Of a stretch of DNA of 61,440 bases, positions 31,472 to 39,891 are shown in pieces (positions within the stretch are counted from its first letter, which is position 1; the number at the start of each line of letters is the position of its first letter). The notes under the pieces were generated by a model, which ran no database searches, was not told where the DNA came from, and worked only from the letters and a program-made list of their open reading frames with translations. The stretch lies in assembly GCA_028875655.1 (NCBI GenBank), contig JAPPCX010000070.1:1-61440 (forward strand), read 5' to 3'. The stretch is from Chloroflexota bacterium (lineage in GTDB: Bacteria; Chloroflexota; Dehalococcoidia; Lucifugimonadales; UBA3495). Made by a program: the position numbers and the translations under genes.

Positions 31472-32635
31472 ATGAAATTCGGCCTGGCCTACGAAATGCA
31501 GCGTCCCGAGCTGGACGACCACGCCGTAATCGAAGAAACCATCGAGCAGGTCTGCCTGGCCGACGAGATGGGCTTCGATTACGTCTGGTTCGTCGAGCAC
31601 CACTTCCTCACCACCTTCAGCATGTCGCCATGCCCGGAGGTAATCTTCGGCGCGTTGAGCAAGCTGACCAAGCGCATCCGCCTGGGTTTCGGCGTCATTA
31701 TCCTGCCCTACCATCACCCGGTGCGCGTCGCCGAGCGTGTCGCCATGGTGGACCACCTCACCAACGGCCGCGTGGATATGGGCACGGGACGCAGCGCCGC
31801 CTACGAGCAGACCGGCATGGGAATCGACCCCCGCGATACCCGCGAAATGTGGGAAGAGTCGCTGAAGATGATTCCTGAAATCTGGAAGTCTGACTACTTC
31901 GAGTGGGAGGGCAGGTTCTGGAACGTGCCGCCCCGCCAGGTTCTGCCCAAGCCCTACCAGCAGCCGCACCCGCCCATTTGGGTAGCCGCGTTGCAGCCGG
32001 CCACCTACGAGTTGGCCGCCGAGCGCGGCATCGGCGTGATGGCCCTGGGCGTCAGCGCGCCGTCGGTATTGGAACCCCACATCGCCGCCTACCGCGAGAA
32101 CATCAAGAAAGCGAAGCCCGTCGGCCAGTTCGTCAACAACCAGTGGCTCAGCTCAATCTTCGGACTCTGCGGCCCTGACAACACTGCCACCCGCCAGCTC
32201 TGCACGGACTCGCTCAAGACTTTCTTCGGACCCGGACGCCCCTACGTCCAGGACCAGAAGGACGTGTACGCCCGACTGCTCGACCAGTGGGGTGGAATTC
32301 CCGAGCACTTGCAGCAGAATTTCTCCCGCTACATCGACGTTCCCCAAGACTCTGCGGAAAGCGATGGATCGGCGGAACCCGACGGCTCCGTTGACCTGTC
32401 CGGCGGCACCGCCCTGGCCCAGAAGATCTGGGAGGAATTTGACGCCGACACCCTGGCCGACCGTGGCGTCATTGTCGCCGGCGACCCCGACAGCTGCATC
32501 AAGGCCGCCAAGCTCCACGAGGCCACCGGCGTTGATCAGCTCCAGTTCCTCATGGCCACCGAAACCGTCGCCCACGACAAGGTGATGGAGTCCATCGAAA
32601 TGTTCGGCAAGCACGTCTTCCCGGCTTTCAAGTAG
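31472..32635 (+). CDS. LLM-class flavin-dependent monooxygenase (luciferase alpha-like)
   Basis: A 387-residue luciferase-like enzyme: MKFGLAYEMQRPELDDH start, ADEMGFDYVWFVEHHFLTTF, RLGFGVIILPYHHPVRVAE, and LTNGRVDMGTGRSAAYEQTG, a pattern close to bacterial luciferase-type FMN monooxygenases acting on long-chain or sulfur-containing compounds. An insertion of about 80 residues (240-320) includes an acidic SAESDGSAEPDGS stretch. ATG 31472 follows GGAG; the longer open frame from 31409 has no ribosome site. The substrate is unknown. Confidence 0.85.
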   Translation: MKFGLAYEMQRPELDDHAVIEETIEQVCLADEMGFDYVWFVEHHFLTTFSMSPCPEVIFGALSKLTKRIRLGFGVIILPYHHPVRVAERVAMVDHLTNGRVDMGTGRSAAYEQTGMGIDPRDTREMWEESLKMIPEIWKSDYFEWEGRFWNVPPRQVLPKPYQQPHPPIWVAALQPATYELAAERGIGVMALGVSAPSVLEPHIAAYRENIKKAKPVGQFVNNQWLSSIFGLCGPDNTATRQLCTDSLKTFFGPGRPYVQDQKDVYARLLDQWGGIPEHLQQNFSRYIDVPQDSAESDGSAEPDGSVDLSGGTALAQKIWEEFDADTLADRGVIVAGDPDSCIKAAKLHEATGVDQLQFLMATETVAHDKVMESIEMFGKHVFPAFK

Positions 32636-32717
32636 CGAGCAATGCGGTTCCGGACGGTGGGTGTGGTAACCTGAAACATGGGCCATGCGCGCCGACTGAA
32701 CTCGTAAGGACCGAGCA

Positions 32718-33434
32718 TTGACTTCCCCCATCCTGACACTCGACCTGCCACCGGATCACCCGCTGCGGATGATACTTGATGTCATCGAAACGCATCCGGA
32801 GGTGCGCGAACCTCTGCTGCGTGTCCTGCTCACCGAGAGACTCCTGGCGCTTCCGGACCAGGTTGACAAGTTGCAGAGCGACTTTGAGGAATTTCGGGAT
32901 GAAACCCATGCCCGCTTCGATAGGATTGACCAACGGTTCGATGTGATCGAGCAGCGGCTGGACGAAAATACCGGCGCGATTCGCCGGCTGGAAGGACATG
33001 TCAGGCGATTGGTGGGCGCGTCTTACGAAGACTTGTGCCGCGCCGAGATCGCCGGAATCCTGGATGGGCAACTTGACCAACCGGTGCTGGCTGATCGCGA
33101 ACCAATCAACGAACGCTTCCTGGCAGAGCGTCATGCCCGTCGAATCAGCCGAGACGAATATCTTGATGGGCTGCGACCGGACATCATCGCACGCTCCAAG
33201 AATGACGACACTCAGGCAGGGCCGTACGCTGTCATCGAAGCGTCCGTTACCTTCAACCAAACCGACCTGCGCAACGCTGCCCGTCGTGCCGAGGTAATTG
33301 GTCGCGTCATGGGTGTAGAAACCGCGGGGTTTGTCGTCACCAACAGCGATTGGCCTATGGATGTTGACGAGCTGGCGCTACAACTGGGTGTCACGATCAT
33401 CCGCCATGTGTCCCCCGACCACGCCGAAACGTAA
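32718..33434 (+). CDS. coiled-coil protein with PD-(D/E)XK nuclease-like C-terminus (DUF3782-like)
   Basis: A 238-residue protein starting at TTG 32718 with AAGGA nearby; ATG 32769 is an alternative. Residues about 50-95 form a charged coiled coil with repeated FDRIDQRFDVIEQRLDEN-like heptads. The C-terminal half resembles the DUF3782 nuclease fold: GLRPDIIARSKND then YAVIEASVTFNQTD, where the catalytic-type ExK lysine is replaced by serine (EAS), and a final strand TAGFVVTNSDW. Such proteins are abundant in cyanobacteria and Chloroflexi, and most may bind DNA without cutting it. The gene is monocistronic with a terminator just after it. Confidence 0.6.
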   Translation: MTSPILTLDLPPDHPLRMILDVIETHPEVREPLLRVLLTERLLALPDQVDKLQSDFEEFRDETHARFDRIDQRFDVIEQRLDENTGAIRRLEGHVRRLVGASYEDLCRAEIAGILDGQLDQPVLADREPINERFLAERHARRISRDEYLDGLRPDIIARSKNDDTQAGPYAVIEASVTFNQTDLRNAARRAEVIGRVMGVETAGFVVTNSDWPMDVDELALQLGVTIIRHVSPDHAET

Positions 33435-33459
33435 GGGCAGGTCAGAAACCCGCCCTTTT
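33433..33459 (+). terminator. rho-independent terminator
   Basis: AAGGGCAGGT and ACCCGCCCTT form a 10-base stem with one mismatch, overlapping the stop codon of the preceding gene and followed by TTTT. Confidence 0.65.
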
Positions 33460-33485
33460 CACTTCCCTAGTGCTTGTTAGAGACG

Positions 33486-34580
33486 TTAGACAGAATCCCC
33501 TGTCAAATCGCTCACCCGCGGAGCAACCTCCTCGGCAATCAGGCGCAGGCAGTCCATCTCCCACTGGTGGTCGTCCGGGTCCTGGGTGATGCACAGCATG
33601 TGACCGAACCCGCCGGTTTCGTCATACAGTTGCCGGATGCGCTGGGCGCATTCGTCCGGGTCGCCCACGATCCAGATGTTGTCCATCATGTAGTCAACGG
33701 TCAACTCGTCGTCGCTCATATTGGGATCGATCTTGGTGGCCTGGATCAGCCCCGATCCCAGGCGGTTGGGCAGTTGGTGTTGCAGATAGTTGCGTCCCAA
33801 TACGGCGTAGGCACGTTCCCTAGCTTCCTCGCTGGTCTCGGCCACGAAGACGTCCCGGCCGATGCGCCAGTCTGAGCGTTTGGCCTCCCGGCCCGCCTCC
33901 GCTGCCGCGTCCTCAACGGTCGTCCAGTGGTCGGCCAGGTACTTGGGCGCCAGGTTGCTGCTGCTCATGGGGATGTACCCTTCGCGCCCGGCCACGCGGA
34001 TGCTGCTGCTGCCGATGGACGTGGCAGCCACGCCGATGGGCGGGTGCGGCTGCTGCAACGGCTTCATGTGCAGCCCACGCTCCAGCACCGGGTCAAGCTC
34101 CGGCGCCTCGATGTCAAAGAACTCGCCGTGATACTCGAACTTGCCTTCCGACGCCCACAGGCTCAACACCACGTCCAGCACCTCGGCGGCGCGCCGGCGC
34201 ACGTCGTCGCCCTGGCCGGGGTCCATGCCGAACAGTTGCAGGTCGGTGGGGATGGCCCGGTGGCCGATGCCCCAGTACAGCCGGCCCCGCGTCAGGTGGT
34301 CCAGCATGGCAATACGGTGCGCCAACTCGATGGGGTTGTGGATGGGCAGCAGCGTAACGCCGGTGGCCAGCCGGATGTTCTCCGTCATCGCCGACGCCTT
34401 GGCGATCATCAAGTCGGGGTACGGCGCGTTCTCCCACCGCTCGGTGAGGTGCTCACCGATCCAGGCTTCGTGGAATCCCAGCCTGTCGGCGGCCTGCAGC
34501 AGGTCAAGGTCACGGTCGTAAGAGTCGGCATAAGAACGGTGCGGCGGATGCAGCGGCATCATAAACAGGCCGAATTGCAT
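33486..34580 (-). CDS. LLM-class flavin-dependent oxidoreductase
   Basis: A 364-residue luciferase-like protein: MQFGLFMMPLHPPHRSYADSYDRDL start, ADRLGFHEAWIGEHLT, RLATGVTLLPIHNPIELAHR, LTRGRLYWGIGHRAIPTDLQLFG, and later REGYIPMSSSNLAPKYLADHW. The long form with LIAEEVAP-type tail is typical of FMN-dependent monooxygenases such as limonene or nitrilotriacetate types. Substrate unknown. It is the fourth such gene in the window. The ATG is preceded by AAGGAGAAACGCC. Confidence 0.85.
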   Translation of the reverse strand: MQFGLFMMPLHPPHRSYADSYDRDLDLLQAADRLGFHEAWIGEHLTERWENAPYPDLMIAKASAMTENIRLATGVTLLPIHNPIELAHRIAMLDHLTRGRLYWGIGHRAIPTDLQLFGMDPGQGDDVRRRAAEVLDVVLSLWASEGKFEYHGEFFDIEAPELDPVLERGLHMKPLQQPHPPIGVAATSIGSSSIRVAGREGYIPMSSSNLAPKYLADHWTTVEDAAAEAGREAKRSDWRIGRDVFVAETSEEARERAYAVLGRNYLQHQLPNRLGSGLIQATKIDPNMSDDELTVDYMMDNIWIVGDPDECAQRIRQLYDETGGFGHMLCITQDPDDHQWEMDCLRLIAEEVAPRVSDLTGDSV

Positions 34581-34648
34581 GGCGTTTCTCCTTGGGAGTA
34601 TTCAGATGCGGTCAGAATAACGCGGGAAGCGTTCGGCGGCAATGCGCG

Positions 34649-35152
34649 CTACGGCAGGCGACGGACGGGATGGTCGGGAAAAGTCCGGTTCCACGAATCT
34701 ATGTTGAATACCGCGCAATTTCTTACAATGGGGCGCGGCCACGGTTGACTATTCGGACCGAGCGCGGGCACACTGCGTTGCAACATTTTGCTGACAACCA
34801 GCAGGTCTGGGTCTGTCAGTTGAGACAAGCCGATCAGAACAGAATAATCCACCGGTTTATCCGCCCTTCCCGATGCCCATTCGTACAATAAAGAATCTCT
34901 ATACTTGTTCATTAACTCATCGGTGATTCTGCCACTGAGTAGCCTTTGAGCATAGTTGCCAGCGGTCGTAGCCGGAGCATAGGGATCTTGCGGATCTTTG
35001 ACTTCGACAAATAAGTATCTGTCAGAGAACTCCACCACGAAATCTACGGCGCGCATGCAGTGGCTCAGTCCGTGATTGGGGCCATCAAACTTGCGAGCGT
35101 TAATTTCGTTATTGATCGTGATTTCCAAATTCCCTTCCGTGAGTATCATCAT
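34649..35152 (-). CDS. PD-(D/E)XK nuclease-like protein, partner of AAA ATPase
   Basis: A 167-residue protein I cannot assign to a named family. The motif GLSHCMRAVDFVVEFSDRYLFVEVKDP gives D37 and E50-x-K52, spaced as in PD-(D/E)XK nucleases (strand with D, turn, strand with ExK). The C-terminal half (LLYEWASG, VDYSVLIGLSQLTDPDLLVV, VRNCAVFNIDSWN) looks like an alpha/beta continuation of the same domain. The ATG overlaps the ATPase stop by four bases, so the two are made together. It is probably a DNA-cleaving effector governed by the ATPase; this is inference. Confidence 0.6.
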   Translation of the reverse strand: MMILTEGNLEITINNEINARKFDGPNHGLSHCMRAVDFVVEFSDRYLFVEVKDPQDPYAPATTAGNYAQRLLSGRITDELMNKYRDSLLYEWASGRADKPVDYSVLIGLSQLTDPDLLVVSKMLQRSVPALGPNSQPWPRPIVRNCAVFNIDSWNRTFPDHPVRRLP

Positions 35153-36156
35153 CGCAGTCCGCCTCCGAAGCTGCGCATGATTTCCCGGTCGTACAGGTCG
35201 GTGAATTTTTCATCAATCGCATTGGGGCGAATGTCGAGATAATGGTGTGTAGTGCGGCAGGCGATTTCGCCGTCGCCATCGCGGAAGAGGGAATGGAATG
35301 CCACGTCGTCCTCTTCCTTCATTTGCAGGTCAAGCTCTTTGAGAGTAACGTAGTCGTGGGTAGCGAAGAAAACCTGCACACCGGCCCGGTGTAATTCCAG
35401 CAGTACCTTGATTACGATGCCGTACAGCCCGGGGTTAAGGTTGGTTTCGGGTTCGTCCCAGAACAGGACGGAACCATCAGCCAGGGAGCCGTTGCGTATC
35501 AGGAGCCAGAGCAGGCCCAACTTGCGAAATCCCTCGGCTAGCAATGTGAACTCAATCTTGCCCTGCTCGCCGCTAAGAAAGAACTCCTCGCCCTCGACGA
35601 CTATCTCGCCTCCGATGGCCTTTTGCAGGTTATCGAGCAGCCGCTGTTGGGAGGGAGGCAGCGGACCGCGCAGCGGCGGGAGGTAGGCGCGGTGCAGGAT
35701 GTCCCGGTACACCTCTTCAAAGTGAACCTCACGGGCGGCGTAGAGGGACAGAAAGCCGGGGGCGTTGGACAACATTTCTTTCGGCGGGATGTACGCACTG
35801 CGTATGGAGGGCGTTGGTAGGTCAGTCTGCGTGCGCGTCACCCTTTCGTTTGAACCACGGAATGAGCACTGCGCATACCATTCTCCTATGTGTACCTCAG
35901 CCAAGCCTTCGGTCGCTTGATGACCTCTCTGTATCAATCGACTGCCAACCCTCCCGGAAGGTAGAAACACTCTGACAATCTTGTCTGCCAAAGATCTGTC
36001 CGACTCGTCGAAGACGCACGCGGCGTAGCAGACCTTCATTAGATGGGTTTTGCCGGTGCCGTTGGCGCCGATGAAGGCGTTGATGCCGGGCGAAAACTTG
36101 ACCGTCAAATCCTTAAAAGCGGTGAAATGTTGCAGCTTTACACTGGTTAGCGTCAT
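35149..36156 (-). CDS. AAA-family (ABC/SMC-like) ATPase of a two-gene operon
   Basis: A 335-residue ATPase. N-terminal TSVKLQHFTAFKDLTVKF leads to Walker A GANGTGKTHLMK (30-41), Walker B LFWDEPETNLNP (D234/E235 region), and an H-loop FFATHDYVTLKELD. The signature region reads LLAEGFRKLGLLWLL. This matches AAA_21/OLD-like ATPases, which regulate nucleases in defence systems such as Septu or PARIS; here the coupled partner is a PD-(D/E)XK-like protein. The 495-bp region upstream lacks genes. The type of system does not match a named one that I can recall. Confidence 0.8.
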   Translation of the reverse strand: MTLTSVKLQHFTAFKDLTVKFSPGINAFIGANGTGKTHLMKVCYAACVFDESDRSLADKIVRVFLPSGRVGSRLIQRGHQATEGLAEVHIGEWYAQCSFRGSNERVTRTQTDLPTPSIRSAYIPPKEMLSNAPGFLSLYAAREVHFEEVYRDILHRAYLPPLRGPLPPSQQRLLDNLQKAIGGEIVVEGEEFFLSGEQGKIEFTLLAEGFRKLGLLWLLIRNGSLADGSVLFWDEPETNLNPGLYGIVIKVLLELHRAGVQVFFATHDYVTLKELDLQMKEEDDVAFHSLFRDGDGEIACRTTHHYLDIRPNAIDEKFTDLYDREIMRSFGGGLR

Positions 36157-36651
36157 GGCGCCCCTCGCGACGGGTTACCGGCGTTCATTGATGGATGCTA
36201 GACGGTAGGGCCGGCACTGTCAAACCGGCGGGAGTTCATGCGTACTCATTTTCGGGGATCGTGAACGTCAGAATTTTCCGGTTTCCCTATCATTTCCGTT
36301 CATTTTCTCTCATTTGAGTAGGGCTTGAGCCAGGTTGTGGGGGCGAAATGGGGGCGGATTGGGCGGGTGCTGGGGGTGATATAGGTACTTTTGGGGCCAG
36401 TGAGAGGATTTGGGAGAGCGATGTATGCGCTGTTTGGACGTGGGCATAGGATGGTTCGCGGCTTGGGTGTCGGGATGGATTTGGGTTACCGCTTTATATG
36501 GTACTGATGTGCGAAGTGTGGTGGCAAGAGGGAAGTGTCACCGGATTGTGGTCCGCGGGAGGCGAGCGGGCTGTCAAAGCGGAATAATCGGGAGGCTATG
36601 ACCTCAGGCGCAAGTGGCTGGTGTTATACTCTCGGTTAGGGGGTAACCAGT
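36157..36651. other. 495-bp intergenic region with G-rich tract
   Basis: No supported gene lies here between the divergent ATPase and HEPN genes; the small frame at 36410-36601 has no ribosome site or similarity. The first part has TCATTT-type pyrimidine-rich motifs around 36284-36318, followed by the G tract at 36339. TATACT at 36635-36640 lies just before the HEPN gene's GGGGGTAACC ribosome site and may be its -10 box. Confidence 0.5.
36339..36376 (+). other. candidate G-quadruplex
   Basis: Five G runs of 5, 5, 3, 3 and 5 with loops of 6, 6, 1 and 4 bases lie on the plus strand, satisfying the usual G3+N1-7 rule. It sits in the shared regulatory region of the ATPase and HEPN genes. Confidence 0.6.
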
Positions 36652-37353
36652 ATGATTTCGGATAGCGTTGCTGAAGGGCTGAGTGCTGCGGCGCTGGAAG
36701 CGAAATGGAAAAGCAAATTCCGGTGGCAGGAGCGGAATCCGTTTAACAACCGGATACGTCGTGCCCTCAGCTGGCTGGCCAGGGCCGAGGGGGAGCGGGA
36801 ACGTGATGACCTTGATGCCGCGTTCATCTTCTGCTGGATTGCTTTCAACGCGGTCTATGCCGACGACAGTCCTGAGACGTATGACTTGAGGGAAGACGAA
36901 AAATTTGCGGATTATTTCTCCAGAATTGCTGAGCTGGACGCCAACAGGGATGTCTTCAATGCCATCTGGAGAGAACACAATCGGTCAATCCGGGATCTGT
37001 TGGCTAACAATTTCGTGTACAAGCCATTTTGGAAGGGTATACAGGACTGGAGAACTCGTTTCGACGACGCCCCGAACCGGCTAGAAGATGCTATTACAAG
37101 CAAGCAAACCGACACCGTTTTGGACCTGATCTTCGCGCGCCTCTATGTGCTTCGTAATCAGCTATTGCACGGAGCAGCAACCTGGCGTGGCGAGACGAAT
37201 CGAGATCAGGTTGAAGACGGTGCGGCGATAATGGCCTTTCTCCTCCCTCACTTCATCAATTTGATGCTGGACAATCCAGGTAAAGATTGGGGCCACCCCC
37301 CTTATTCACCGGAATGGGCCTGGGAACGGCTCGGGATCCAGCAGAAAGCCTGA
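36652..37353 (+). CDS. HEPN-domain protein with RX4H motif
   Basis: A 233-residue protein, mainly helical. It has RIRRALSWLARAE and FIFCWIAFNAVYADDS near the middle, and YVLRNQLLHGAATWRGE near residue 168, giving R168-N-x3-H173, the RX4H metal-independent RNase motif of HEPN proteins. Such proteins act as RNA-cleaving toxins or effectors in toxin-antitoxin, abortive-infection and CRISPR systems. The gene is divergent from the ATPase/nuclease operon across a G-rich gap, so it could belong to the same defence island, but independence is equally possible. The start follows GGGGGTAACC. Confidence 0.7.
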   Translation: MISDSVAEGLSAAALEAKWKSKFRWQERNPFNNRIRRALSWLARAEGERERDDLDAAFIFCWIAFNAVYADDSPETYDLREDEKFADYFSRIAELDANRDVFNAIWREHNRSIRDLLANNFVYKPFWKGIQDWRTRFDDAPNRLEDAITSKQTDTVLDLIFARLYVLRNQLLHGAATWRGETNRDQVEDGAAIMAFLLPHFINLMLDNPGKDWGHPPYSPEWAWERLGIQQKA

Positions 37354-37369
37354 CGTAGAGTTTCACACT

Positions 37370-38200
37370 ATGATTTTTTTCAAACGCAAGCCCGGCATTG
37401 CCGTCATCGAGATGCACGGCGTTATCGGCACCGCCATCAAGGAACCCGAGTATTCCAAGCTACTGGAAAACGTCCGGAACAACCGGAAGATCGGCGCGCT
37501 GGTGCTGGACATCGACTCTCCCGGCGGCTCCGCCACCGCCAGCGACCTGATCTACGAAAACGTGCGCGAGGTTGCCCGACGCAAGCCCGTGGTCGCCTAT
37601 GTGCGCGGCCTGGGTGCGTCCGGCGGGTACTATATCGCGTGCGGCGCCGGCACCATCATGGCCTCGCGCGCCGCGCTGGTGGGGTCCATCGGCGTGATAT
37701 ATTTGCGACCCATTCTACAGCAGCTTTTCGGCAAGCTGGGCGTCGAGTTCTCCGTGTTCAAAGCAGGGCGTCTCAAGGATATGTCGGGCTTCTGGCGGAT
37801 GCCCACCGACGAGGAATCGGACAAGTTCCAGAGCCTGATCAGCGAAATGTACGACCTGTTCGTATCCGTGGTCACAGACAGCCGCCGGATGACCGACGAG
37901 CAGGTTCGGGAGATCGCCACGGGTGAGCTGTACACGGCGCGGCAGGCTCAGGAGTCAGGACTCATCGACCGGCTGGGCGGCTTCGACGACGCCATCGCCG
38001 AGGCCATGCGACTCAGCGGCGCCCGGCGCAAGACCCGCCATTATCGCCCCAAACGCCCGCTCTTCAGCCGTATGGGACTGCCGGGACGTGCCACAAGTCC
38101 ATACCTACCTGCCTTGGATAATCTAGCCACCCTGGCGGCCGGCGGCATCTACTTCCTGGAACCGGGGATGCTGGGCGGTCTGTATTCGCGCGACACGTAG
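37370..38200 (+). CDS. sppA: signal peptide peptidase SppA (S49 family)
   Basis: A 276-residue S49 protease. After a short N-terminus, the fold shows VIEMHGVIG, LDIDSPGGSATASD, and the nucleophile S84 in LGASGGYYIACG. K136 in KAGRLKDMSG is the general base. An ELYTARQAQESGLIDRLGG segment is typical of the SppA C-terminal strand. The family degrades cleaved signal peptides at the membrane. Short single-domain SppA lacks an obvious N-terminal transmembrane helix here, so membrane attachment is unclear. A hydrophobic stretch in the last 30 residues may help. Confidence 0.9.
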   Translation: MIFFKRKPGIAVIEMHGVIGTAIKEPEYSKLLENVRNNRKIGALVLDIDSPGGSATASDLIYENVREVARRKPVVAYVRGLGASGGYYIACGAGTIMASRAALVGSIGVIYLRPILQQLFGKLGVEFSVFKAGRLKDMSGFWRMPTDEESDKFQSLISEMYDLFVSVVTDSRRMTDEQVREIATGELYTARQAQESGLIDRLGGFDDAIAEAMRLSGARRKTRHYRPKRPLFSRMGLPGRATSPYLPALDNLATLAAGGIYFLEPGMLGGLYSRDT

Positions 38201-38234
38201 GGCCGAGACACGCCTCGCACCTACCAGCGTTTAC

Positions 38235-39059
38235 CTACATCCCCTTCGCTTCCTGCCAGAGCGCTTCCTTCTCGTCCAGCGGCAGCGTGGCGAAATCCTG
38301 CCCGCGCTCCGACGCCAGCCGTTCCATCAGCCGGTAACGGTTGCGGAACTTGGCGTTGGCCTGCCTGAGCGCGTCCTCGGCCTGGATGCCCGACCAGCGG
38401 GCCACGTTCACCAGCGCGAACAGCACATCGCCAAACTCGTCCAGCCGCTCCGCTTCTGTTGTAGCGTCCCGAAACTCGCCAATCTCTTCCACCAGCTTGT
38501 CCAGCACGCCGCCGGCATCATCCCAATCGAACCCGAAGCGCGCCGCCCGGTCCTGAATCAGCTGGGCCGCGGATAGCGCGGGAAGCGCGGCCGGGACGCT
38601 GTCCATCGCCGACGGTTCCGGCTTGCCGGCCTGCCGCCGTTCCTCGGCTTTCAATTGCTCCCAGTTGCGTTCCACCTGCCGCGCATTGATTGTTCCGGGG
38701 CTACCGGACGCGCTGCCATCGCCGAACACGTGCGGATGCCGTCGGATCAGCTTACGGTTGATTGCGGCCAGCACGTCGGCAATGTCGAACTCGCCGGCGG
38801 CGCGTGCGATGTCGGCGTGAAACGCCACCTGCACCAGTATGTCGCCCAGCTCATCGGCCAGTTCCGCAGGCTCGCCGTCGTCGATGGCCTCCAGCGTCTC
38901 GTAACACTCCTCCAGCAGGTTCCGCTTCAGCGATTCGTGGGTCTGCTCTGCGTCCCAAGGGCAACCGCCCGGCCCGCGCAGCCGCGCCACAATGTCAATC
39001 AGCGACTGGAACTCGCCGATGCGCTCCTCAGAAATGGGGGAAACAAGGTTGGTACTCAT
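38235..39059 (-). CDS. mazG: nucleoside triphosphate pyrophosphohydrolase MazG
   Basis: A 274-residue tandem MazG. The first all-alpha NTP-PPase domain shows LRGPGGCPWDAEQTHESLKR, the metal-binding ExxE...ExxD pattern NLLEECYE and ELADELGDILVQV, and a FGDG connection. The second, shorter copy contains KLVEEIGEFRD and LDEFGDVLFAL. It removes pyrophosphate from NTPs, including damaged ones. ATG 39059 is preceded at nine bases by a TATATT box (39074-39069), so translation is probably leaderless. The longer frame to 39248 overlaps the next gene and is rejected. Confidence 0.93.
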   Translation of the reverse strand: MSTNLVSPISEERIGEFQSLIDIVARLRGPGGCPWDAEQTHESLKRNLLEECYETLEAIDDGEPAELADELGDILVQVAFHADIARAAGEFDIADVLAAINRKLIRRHPHVFGDGSASGSPGTINARQVERNWEQLKAEERRQAGKPEPSAMDSVPAALPALSAAQLIQDRAARFGFDWDDAGGVLDKLVEEIGEFRDATTEAERLDEFGDVLFALVNVARWSGIQAEDALRQANAKFRNRYRLMERLASERGQDFATLPLDEKEALWQEAKGM

Positions 39060-39129
39060 GGCCCGCGCAATATAACATACTGGTACAGCCGCCTCTCGCC
39101 TCCACTCGTCCGTACCCACCCCCGCCCTC

Positions 39130-39891
39130 ATGCCGCAACTTAGCGCATACGCCAGAACCGCGCCGCGACTCCTCAAGTTCGCCGGCATACTGTGTGTCCC
39201 CGCTTGCCTGCTTTTCCTGGTGGGCGGCTCGGTGGCTTGGGCGGTCAACGACCCCGGCCTCTACCGTAACGGATTCCAGCGGTACAACACGGCGACCCGC
39301 TCCGGCATCACCGACGCCGACCTCATCGCCATCGGCGCCGAGTTGCGTCGCTATTTCAACACGTCAACCGAACCCCTGTCCGTCCGCGCCCCCATCTACG
39401 GCATCGAGCAGGACGTTTTCAACGCCCGCGAGATCGCCCACATGTACGACGTCAAGCGCCTGGTGCGCGGCACGTACTGGGTAGCCTTCGGTTCGGGCCT
39501 GTGGATACTAGCCACACTAGTCGTGGGGTTTGCAATGCAGCGGCGAGGGTACATTGGACCGGCGGCGCGGCTGGCAGTATGGGGTGGCGCGATAACGCTG
39601 CTGGCCGTGGTAGGCGTGGGGCTGGCCTCAATCGCCGCCTTTGACCGATTGTTCCTGTTGTTCCACCAACTCAGCTTCGCCAACGACCTGTGGATCCTCA
39701 ACCCTTACACCGACTACCTACTAATCCTGTTCCCCGGTGGCTTCTGGTTCGACGCCACCATGCGGGTCGCCCTGACGTCGGTGCTGGGAGCGGTGTTGCT
39801 GCTATCCGCCGGCGTAGCCGTGCTATCCTACCTGCGTTGGCAATCACGCCGCCAACCCGGAGCGCAAAATGACGCGGCCGCTGGAAATTAA
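39130..39891 (+). CDS. DUF1461/TIGR01906 integral membrane protein
   Basis: A 253-residue membrane protein of the TIGR01906 family. Four hydrophobic segments lie near residues 15-38, 118-136, 148-170 and 210-230. A periplasmic loop carries the family's conserved FNAREIAHMYDVKRL, and the later loop FLLFHQLSFANDLWILNPYTD matches the signature FHxxSFxNdxW. Function is unknown; some members are linked with the cell envelope. The 3' end overlaps the next gene by 23 bases. Confidence 0.85.
   Translation: MPQLSAYARTAPRLLKFAGILCVPACLLFLVGGSVAWAVNDPGLYRNGFQRYNTATRSGITDADLIAIGAELRRYFNTSTEPLSVRAPIYGIEQDVFNAREIAHMYDVKRLVRGTYWVAFGSGLWILATLVVGFAMQRRGYIGPAARLAVWGGAITLLAVVGVGLASIAAFDRLFLLFHQLSFANDLWILNPYTDYLLILFPGGFWFDATMRVALTSVLGAVLLLSAGVAVLSYLRWQSRRQPGAQNDAAAGN

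Noticed and set aside
36410-36601. 63-residue open frame in the intergenic region before the HEPN gene.
   Set aside because: No ribosome site, no similarity and unlike codon use; kept as intergenic.
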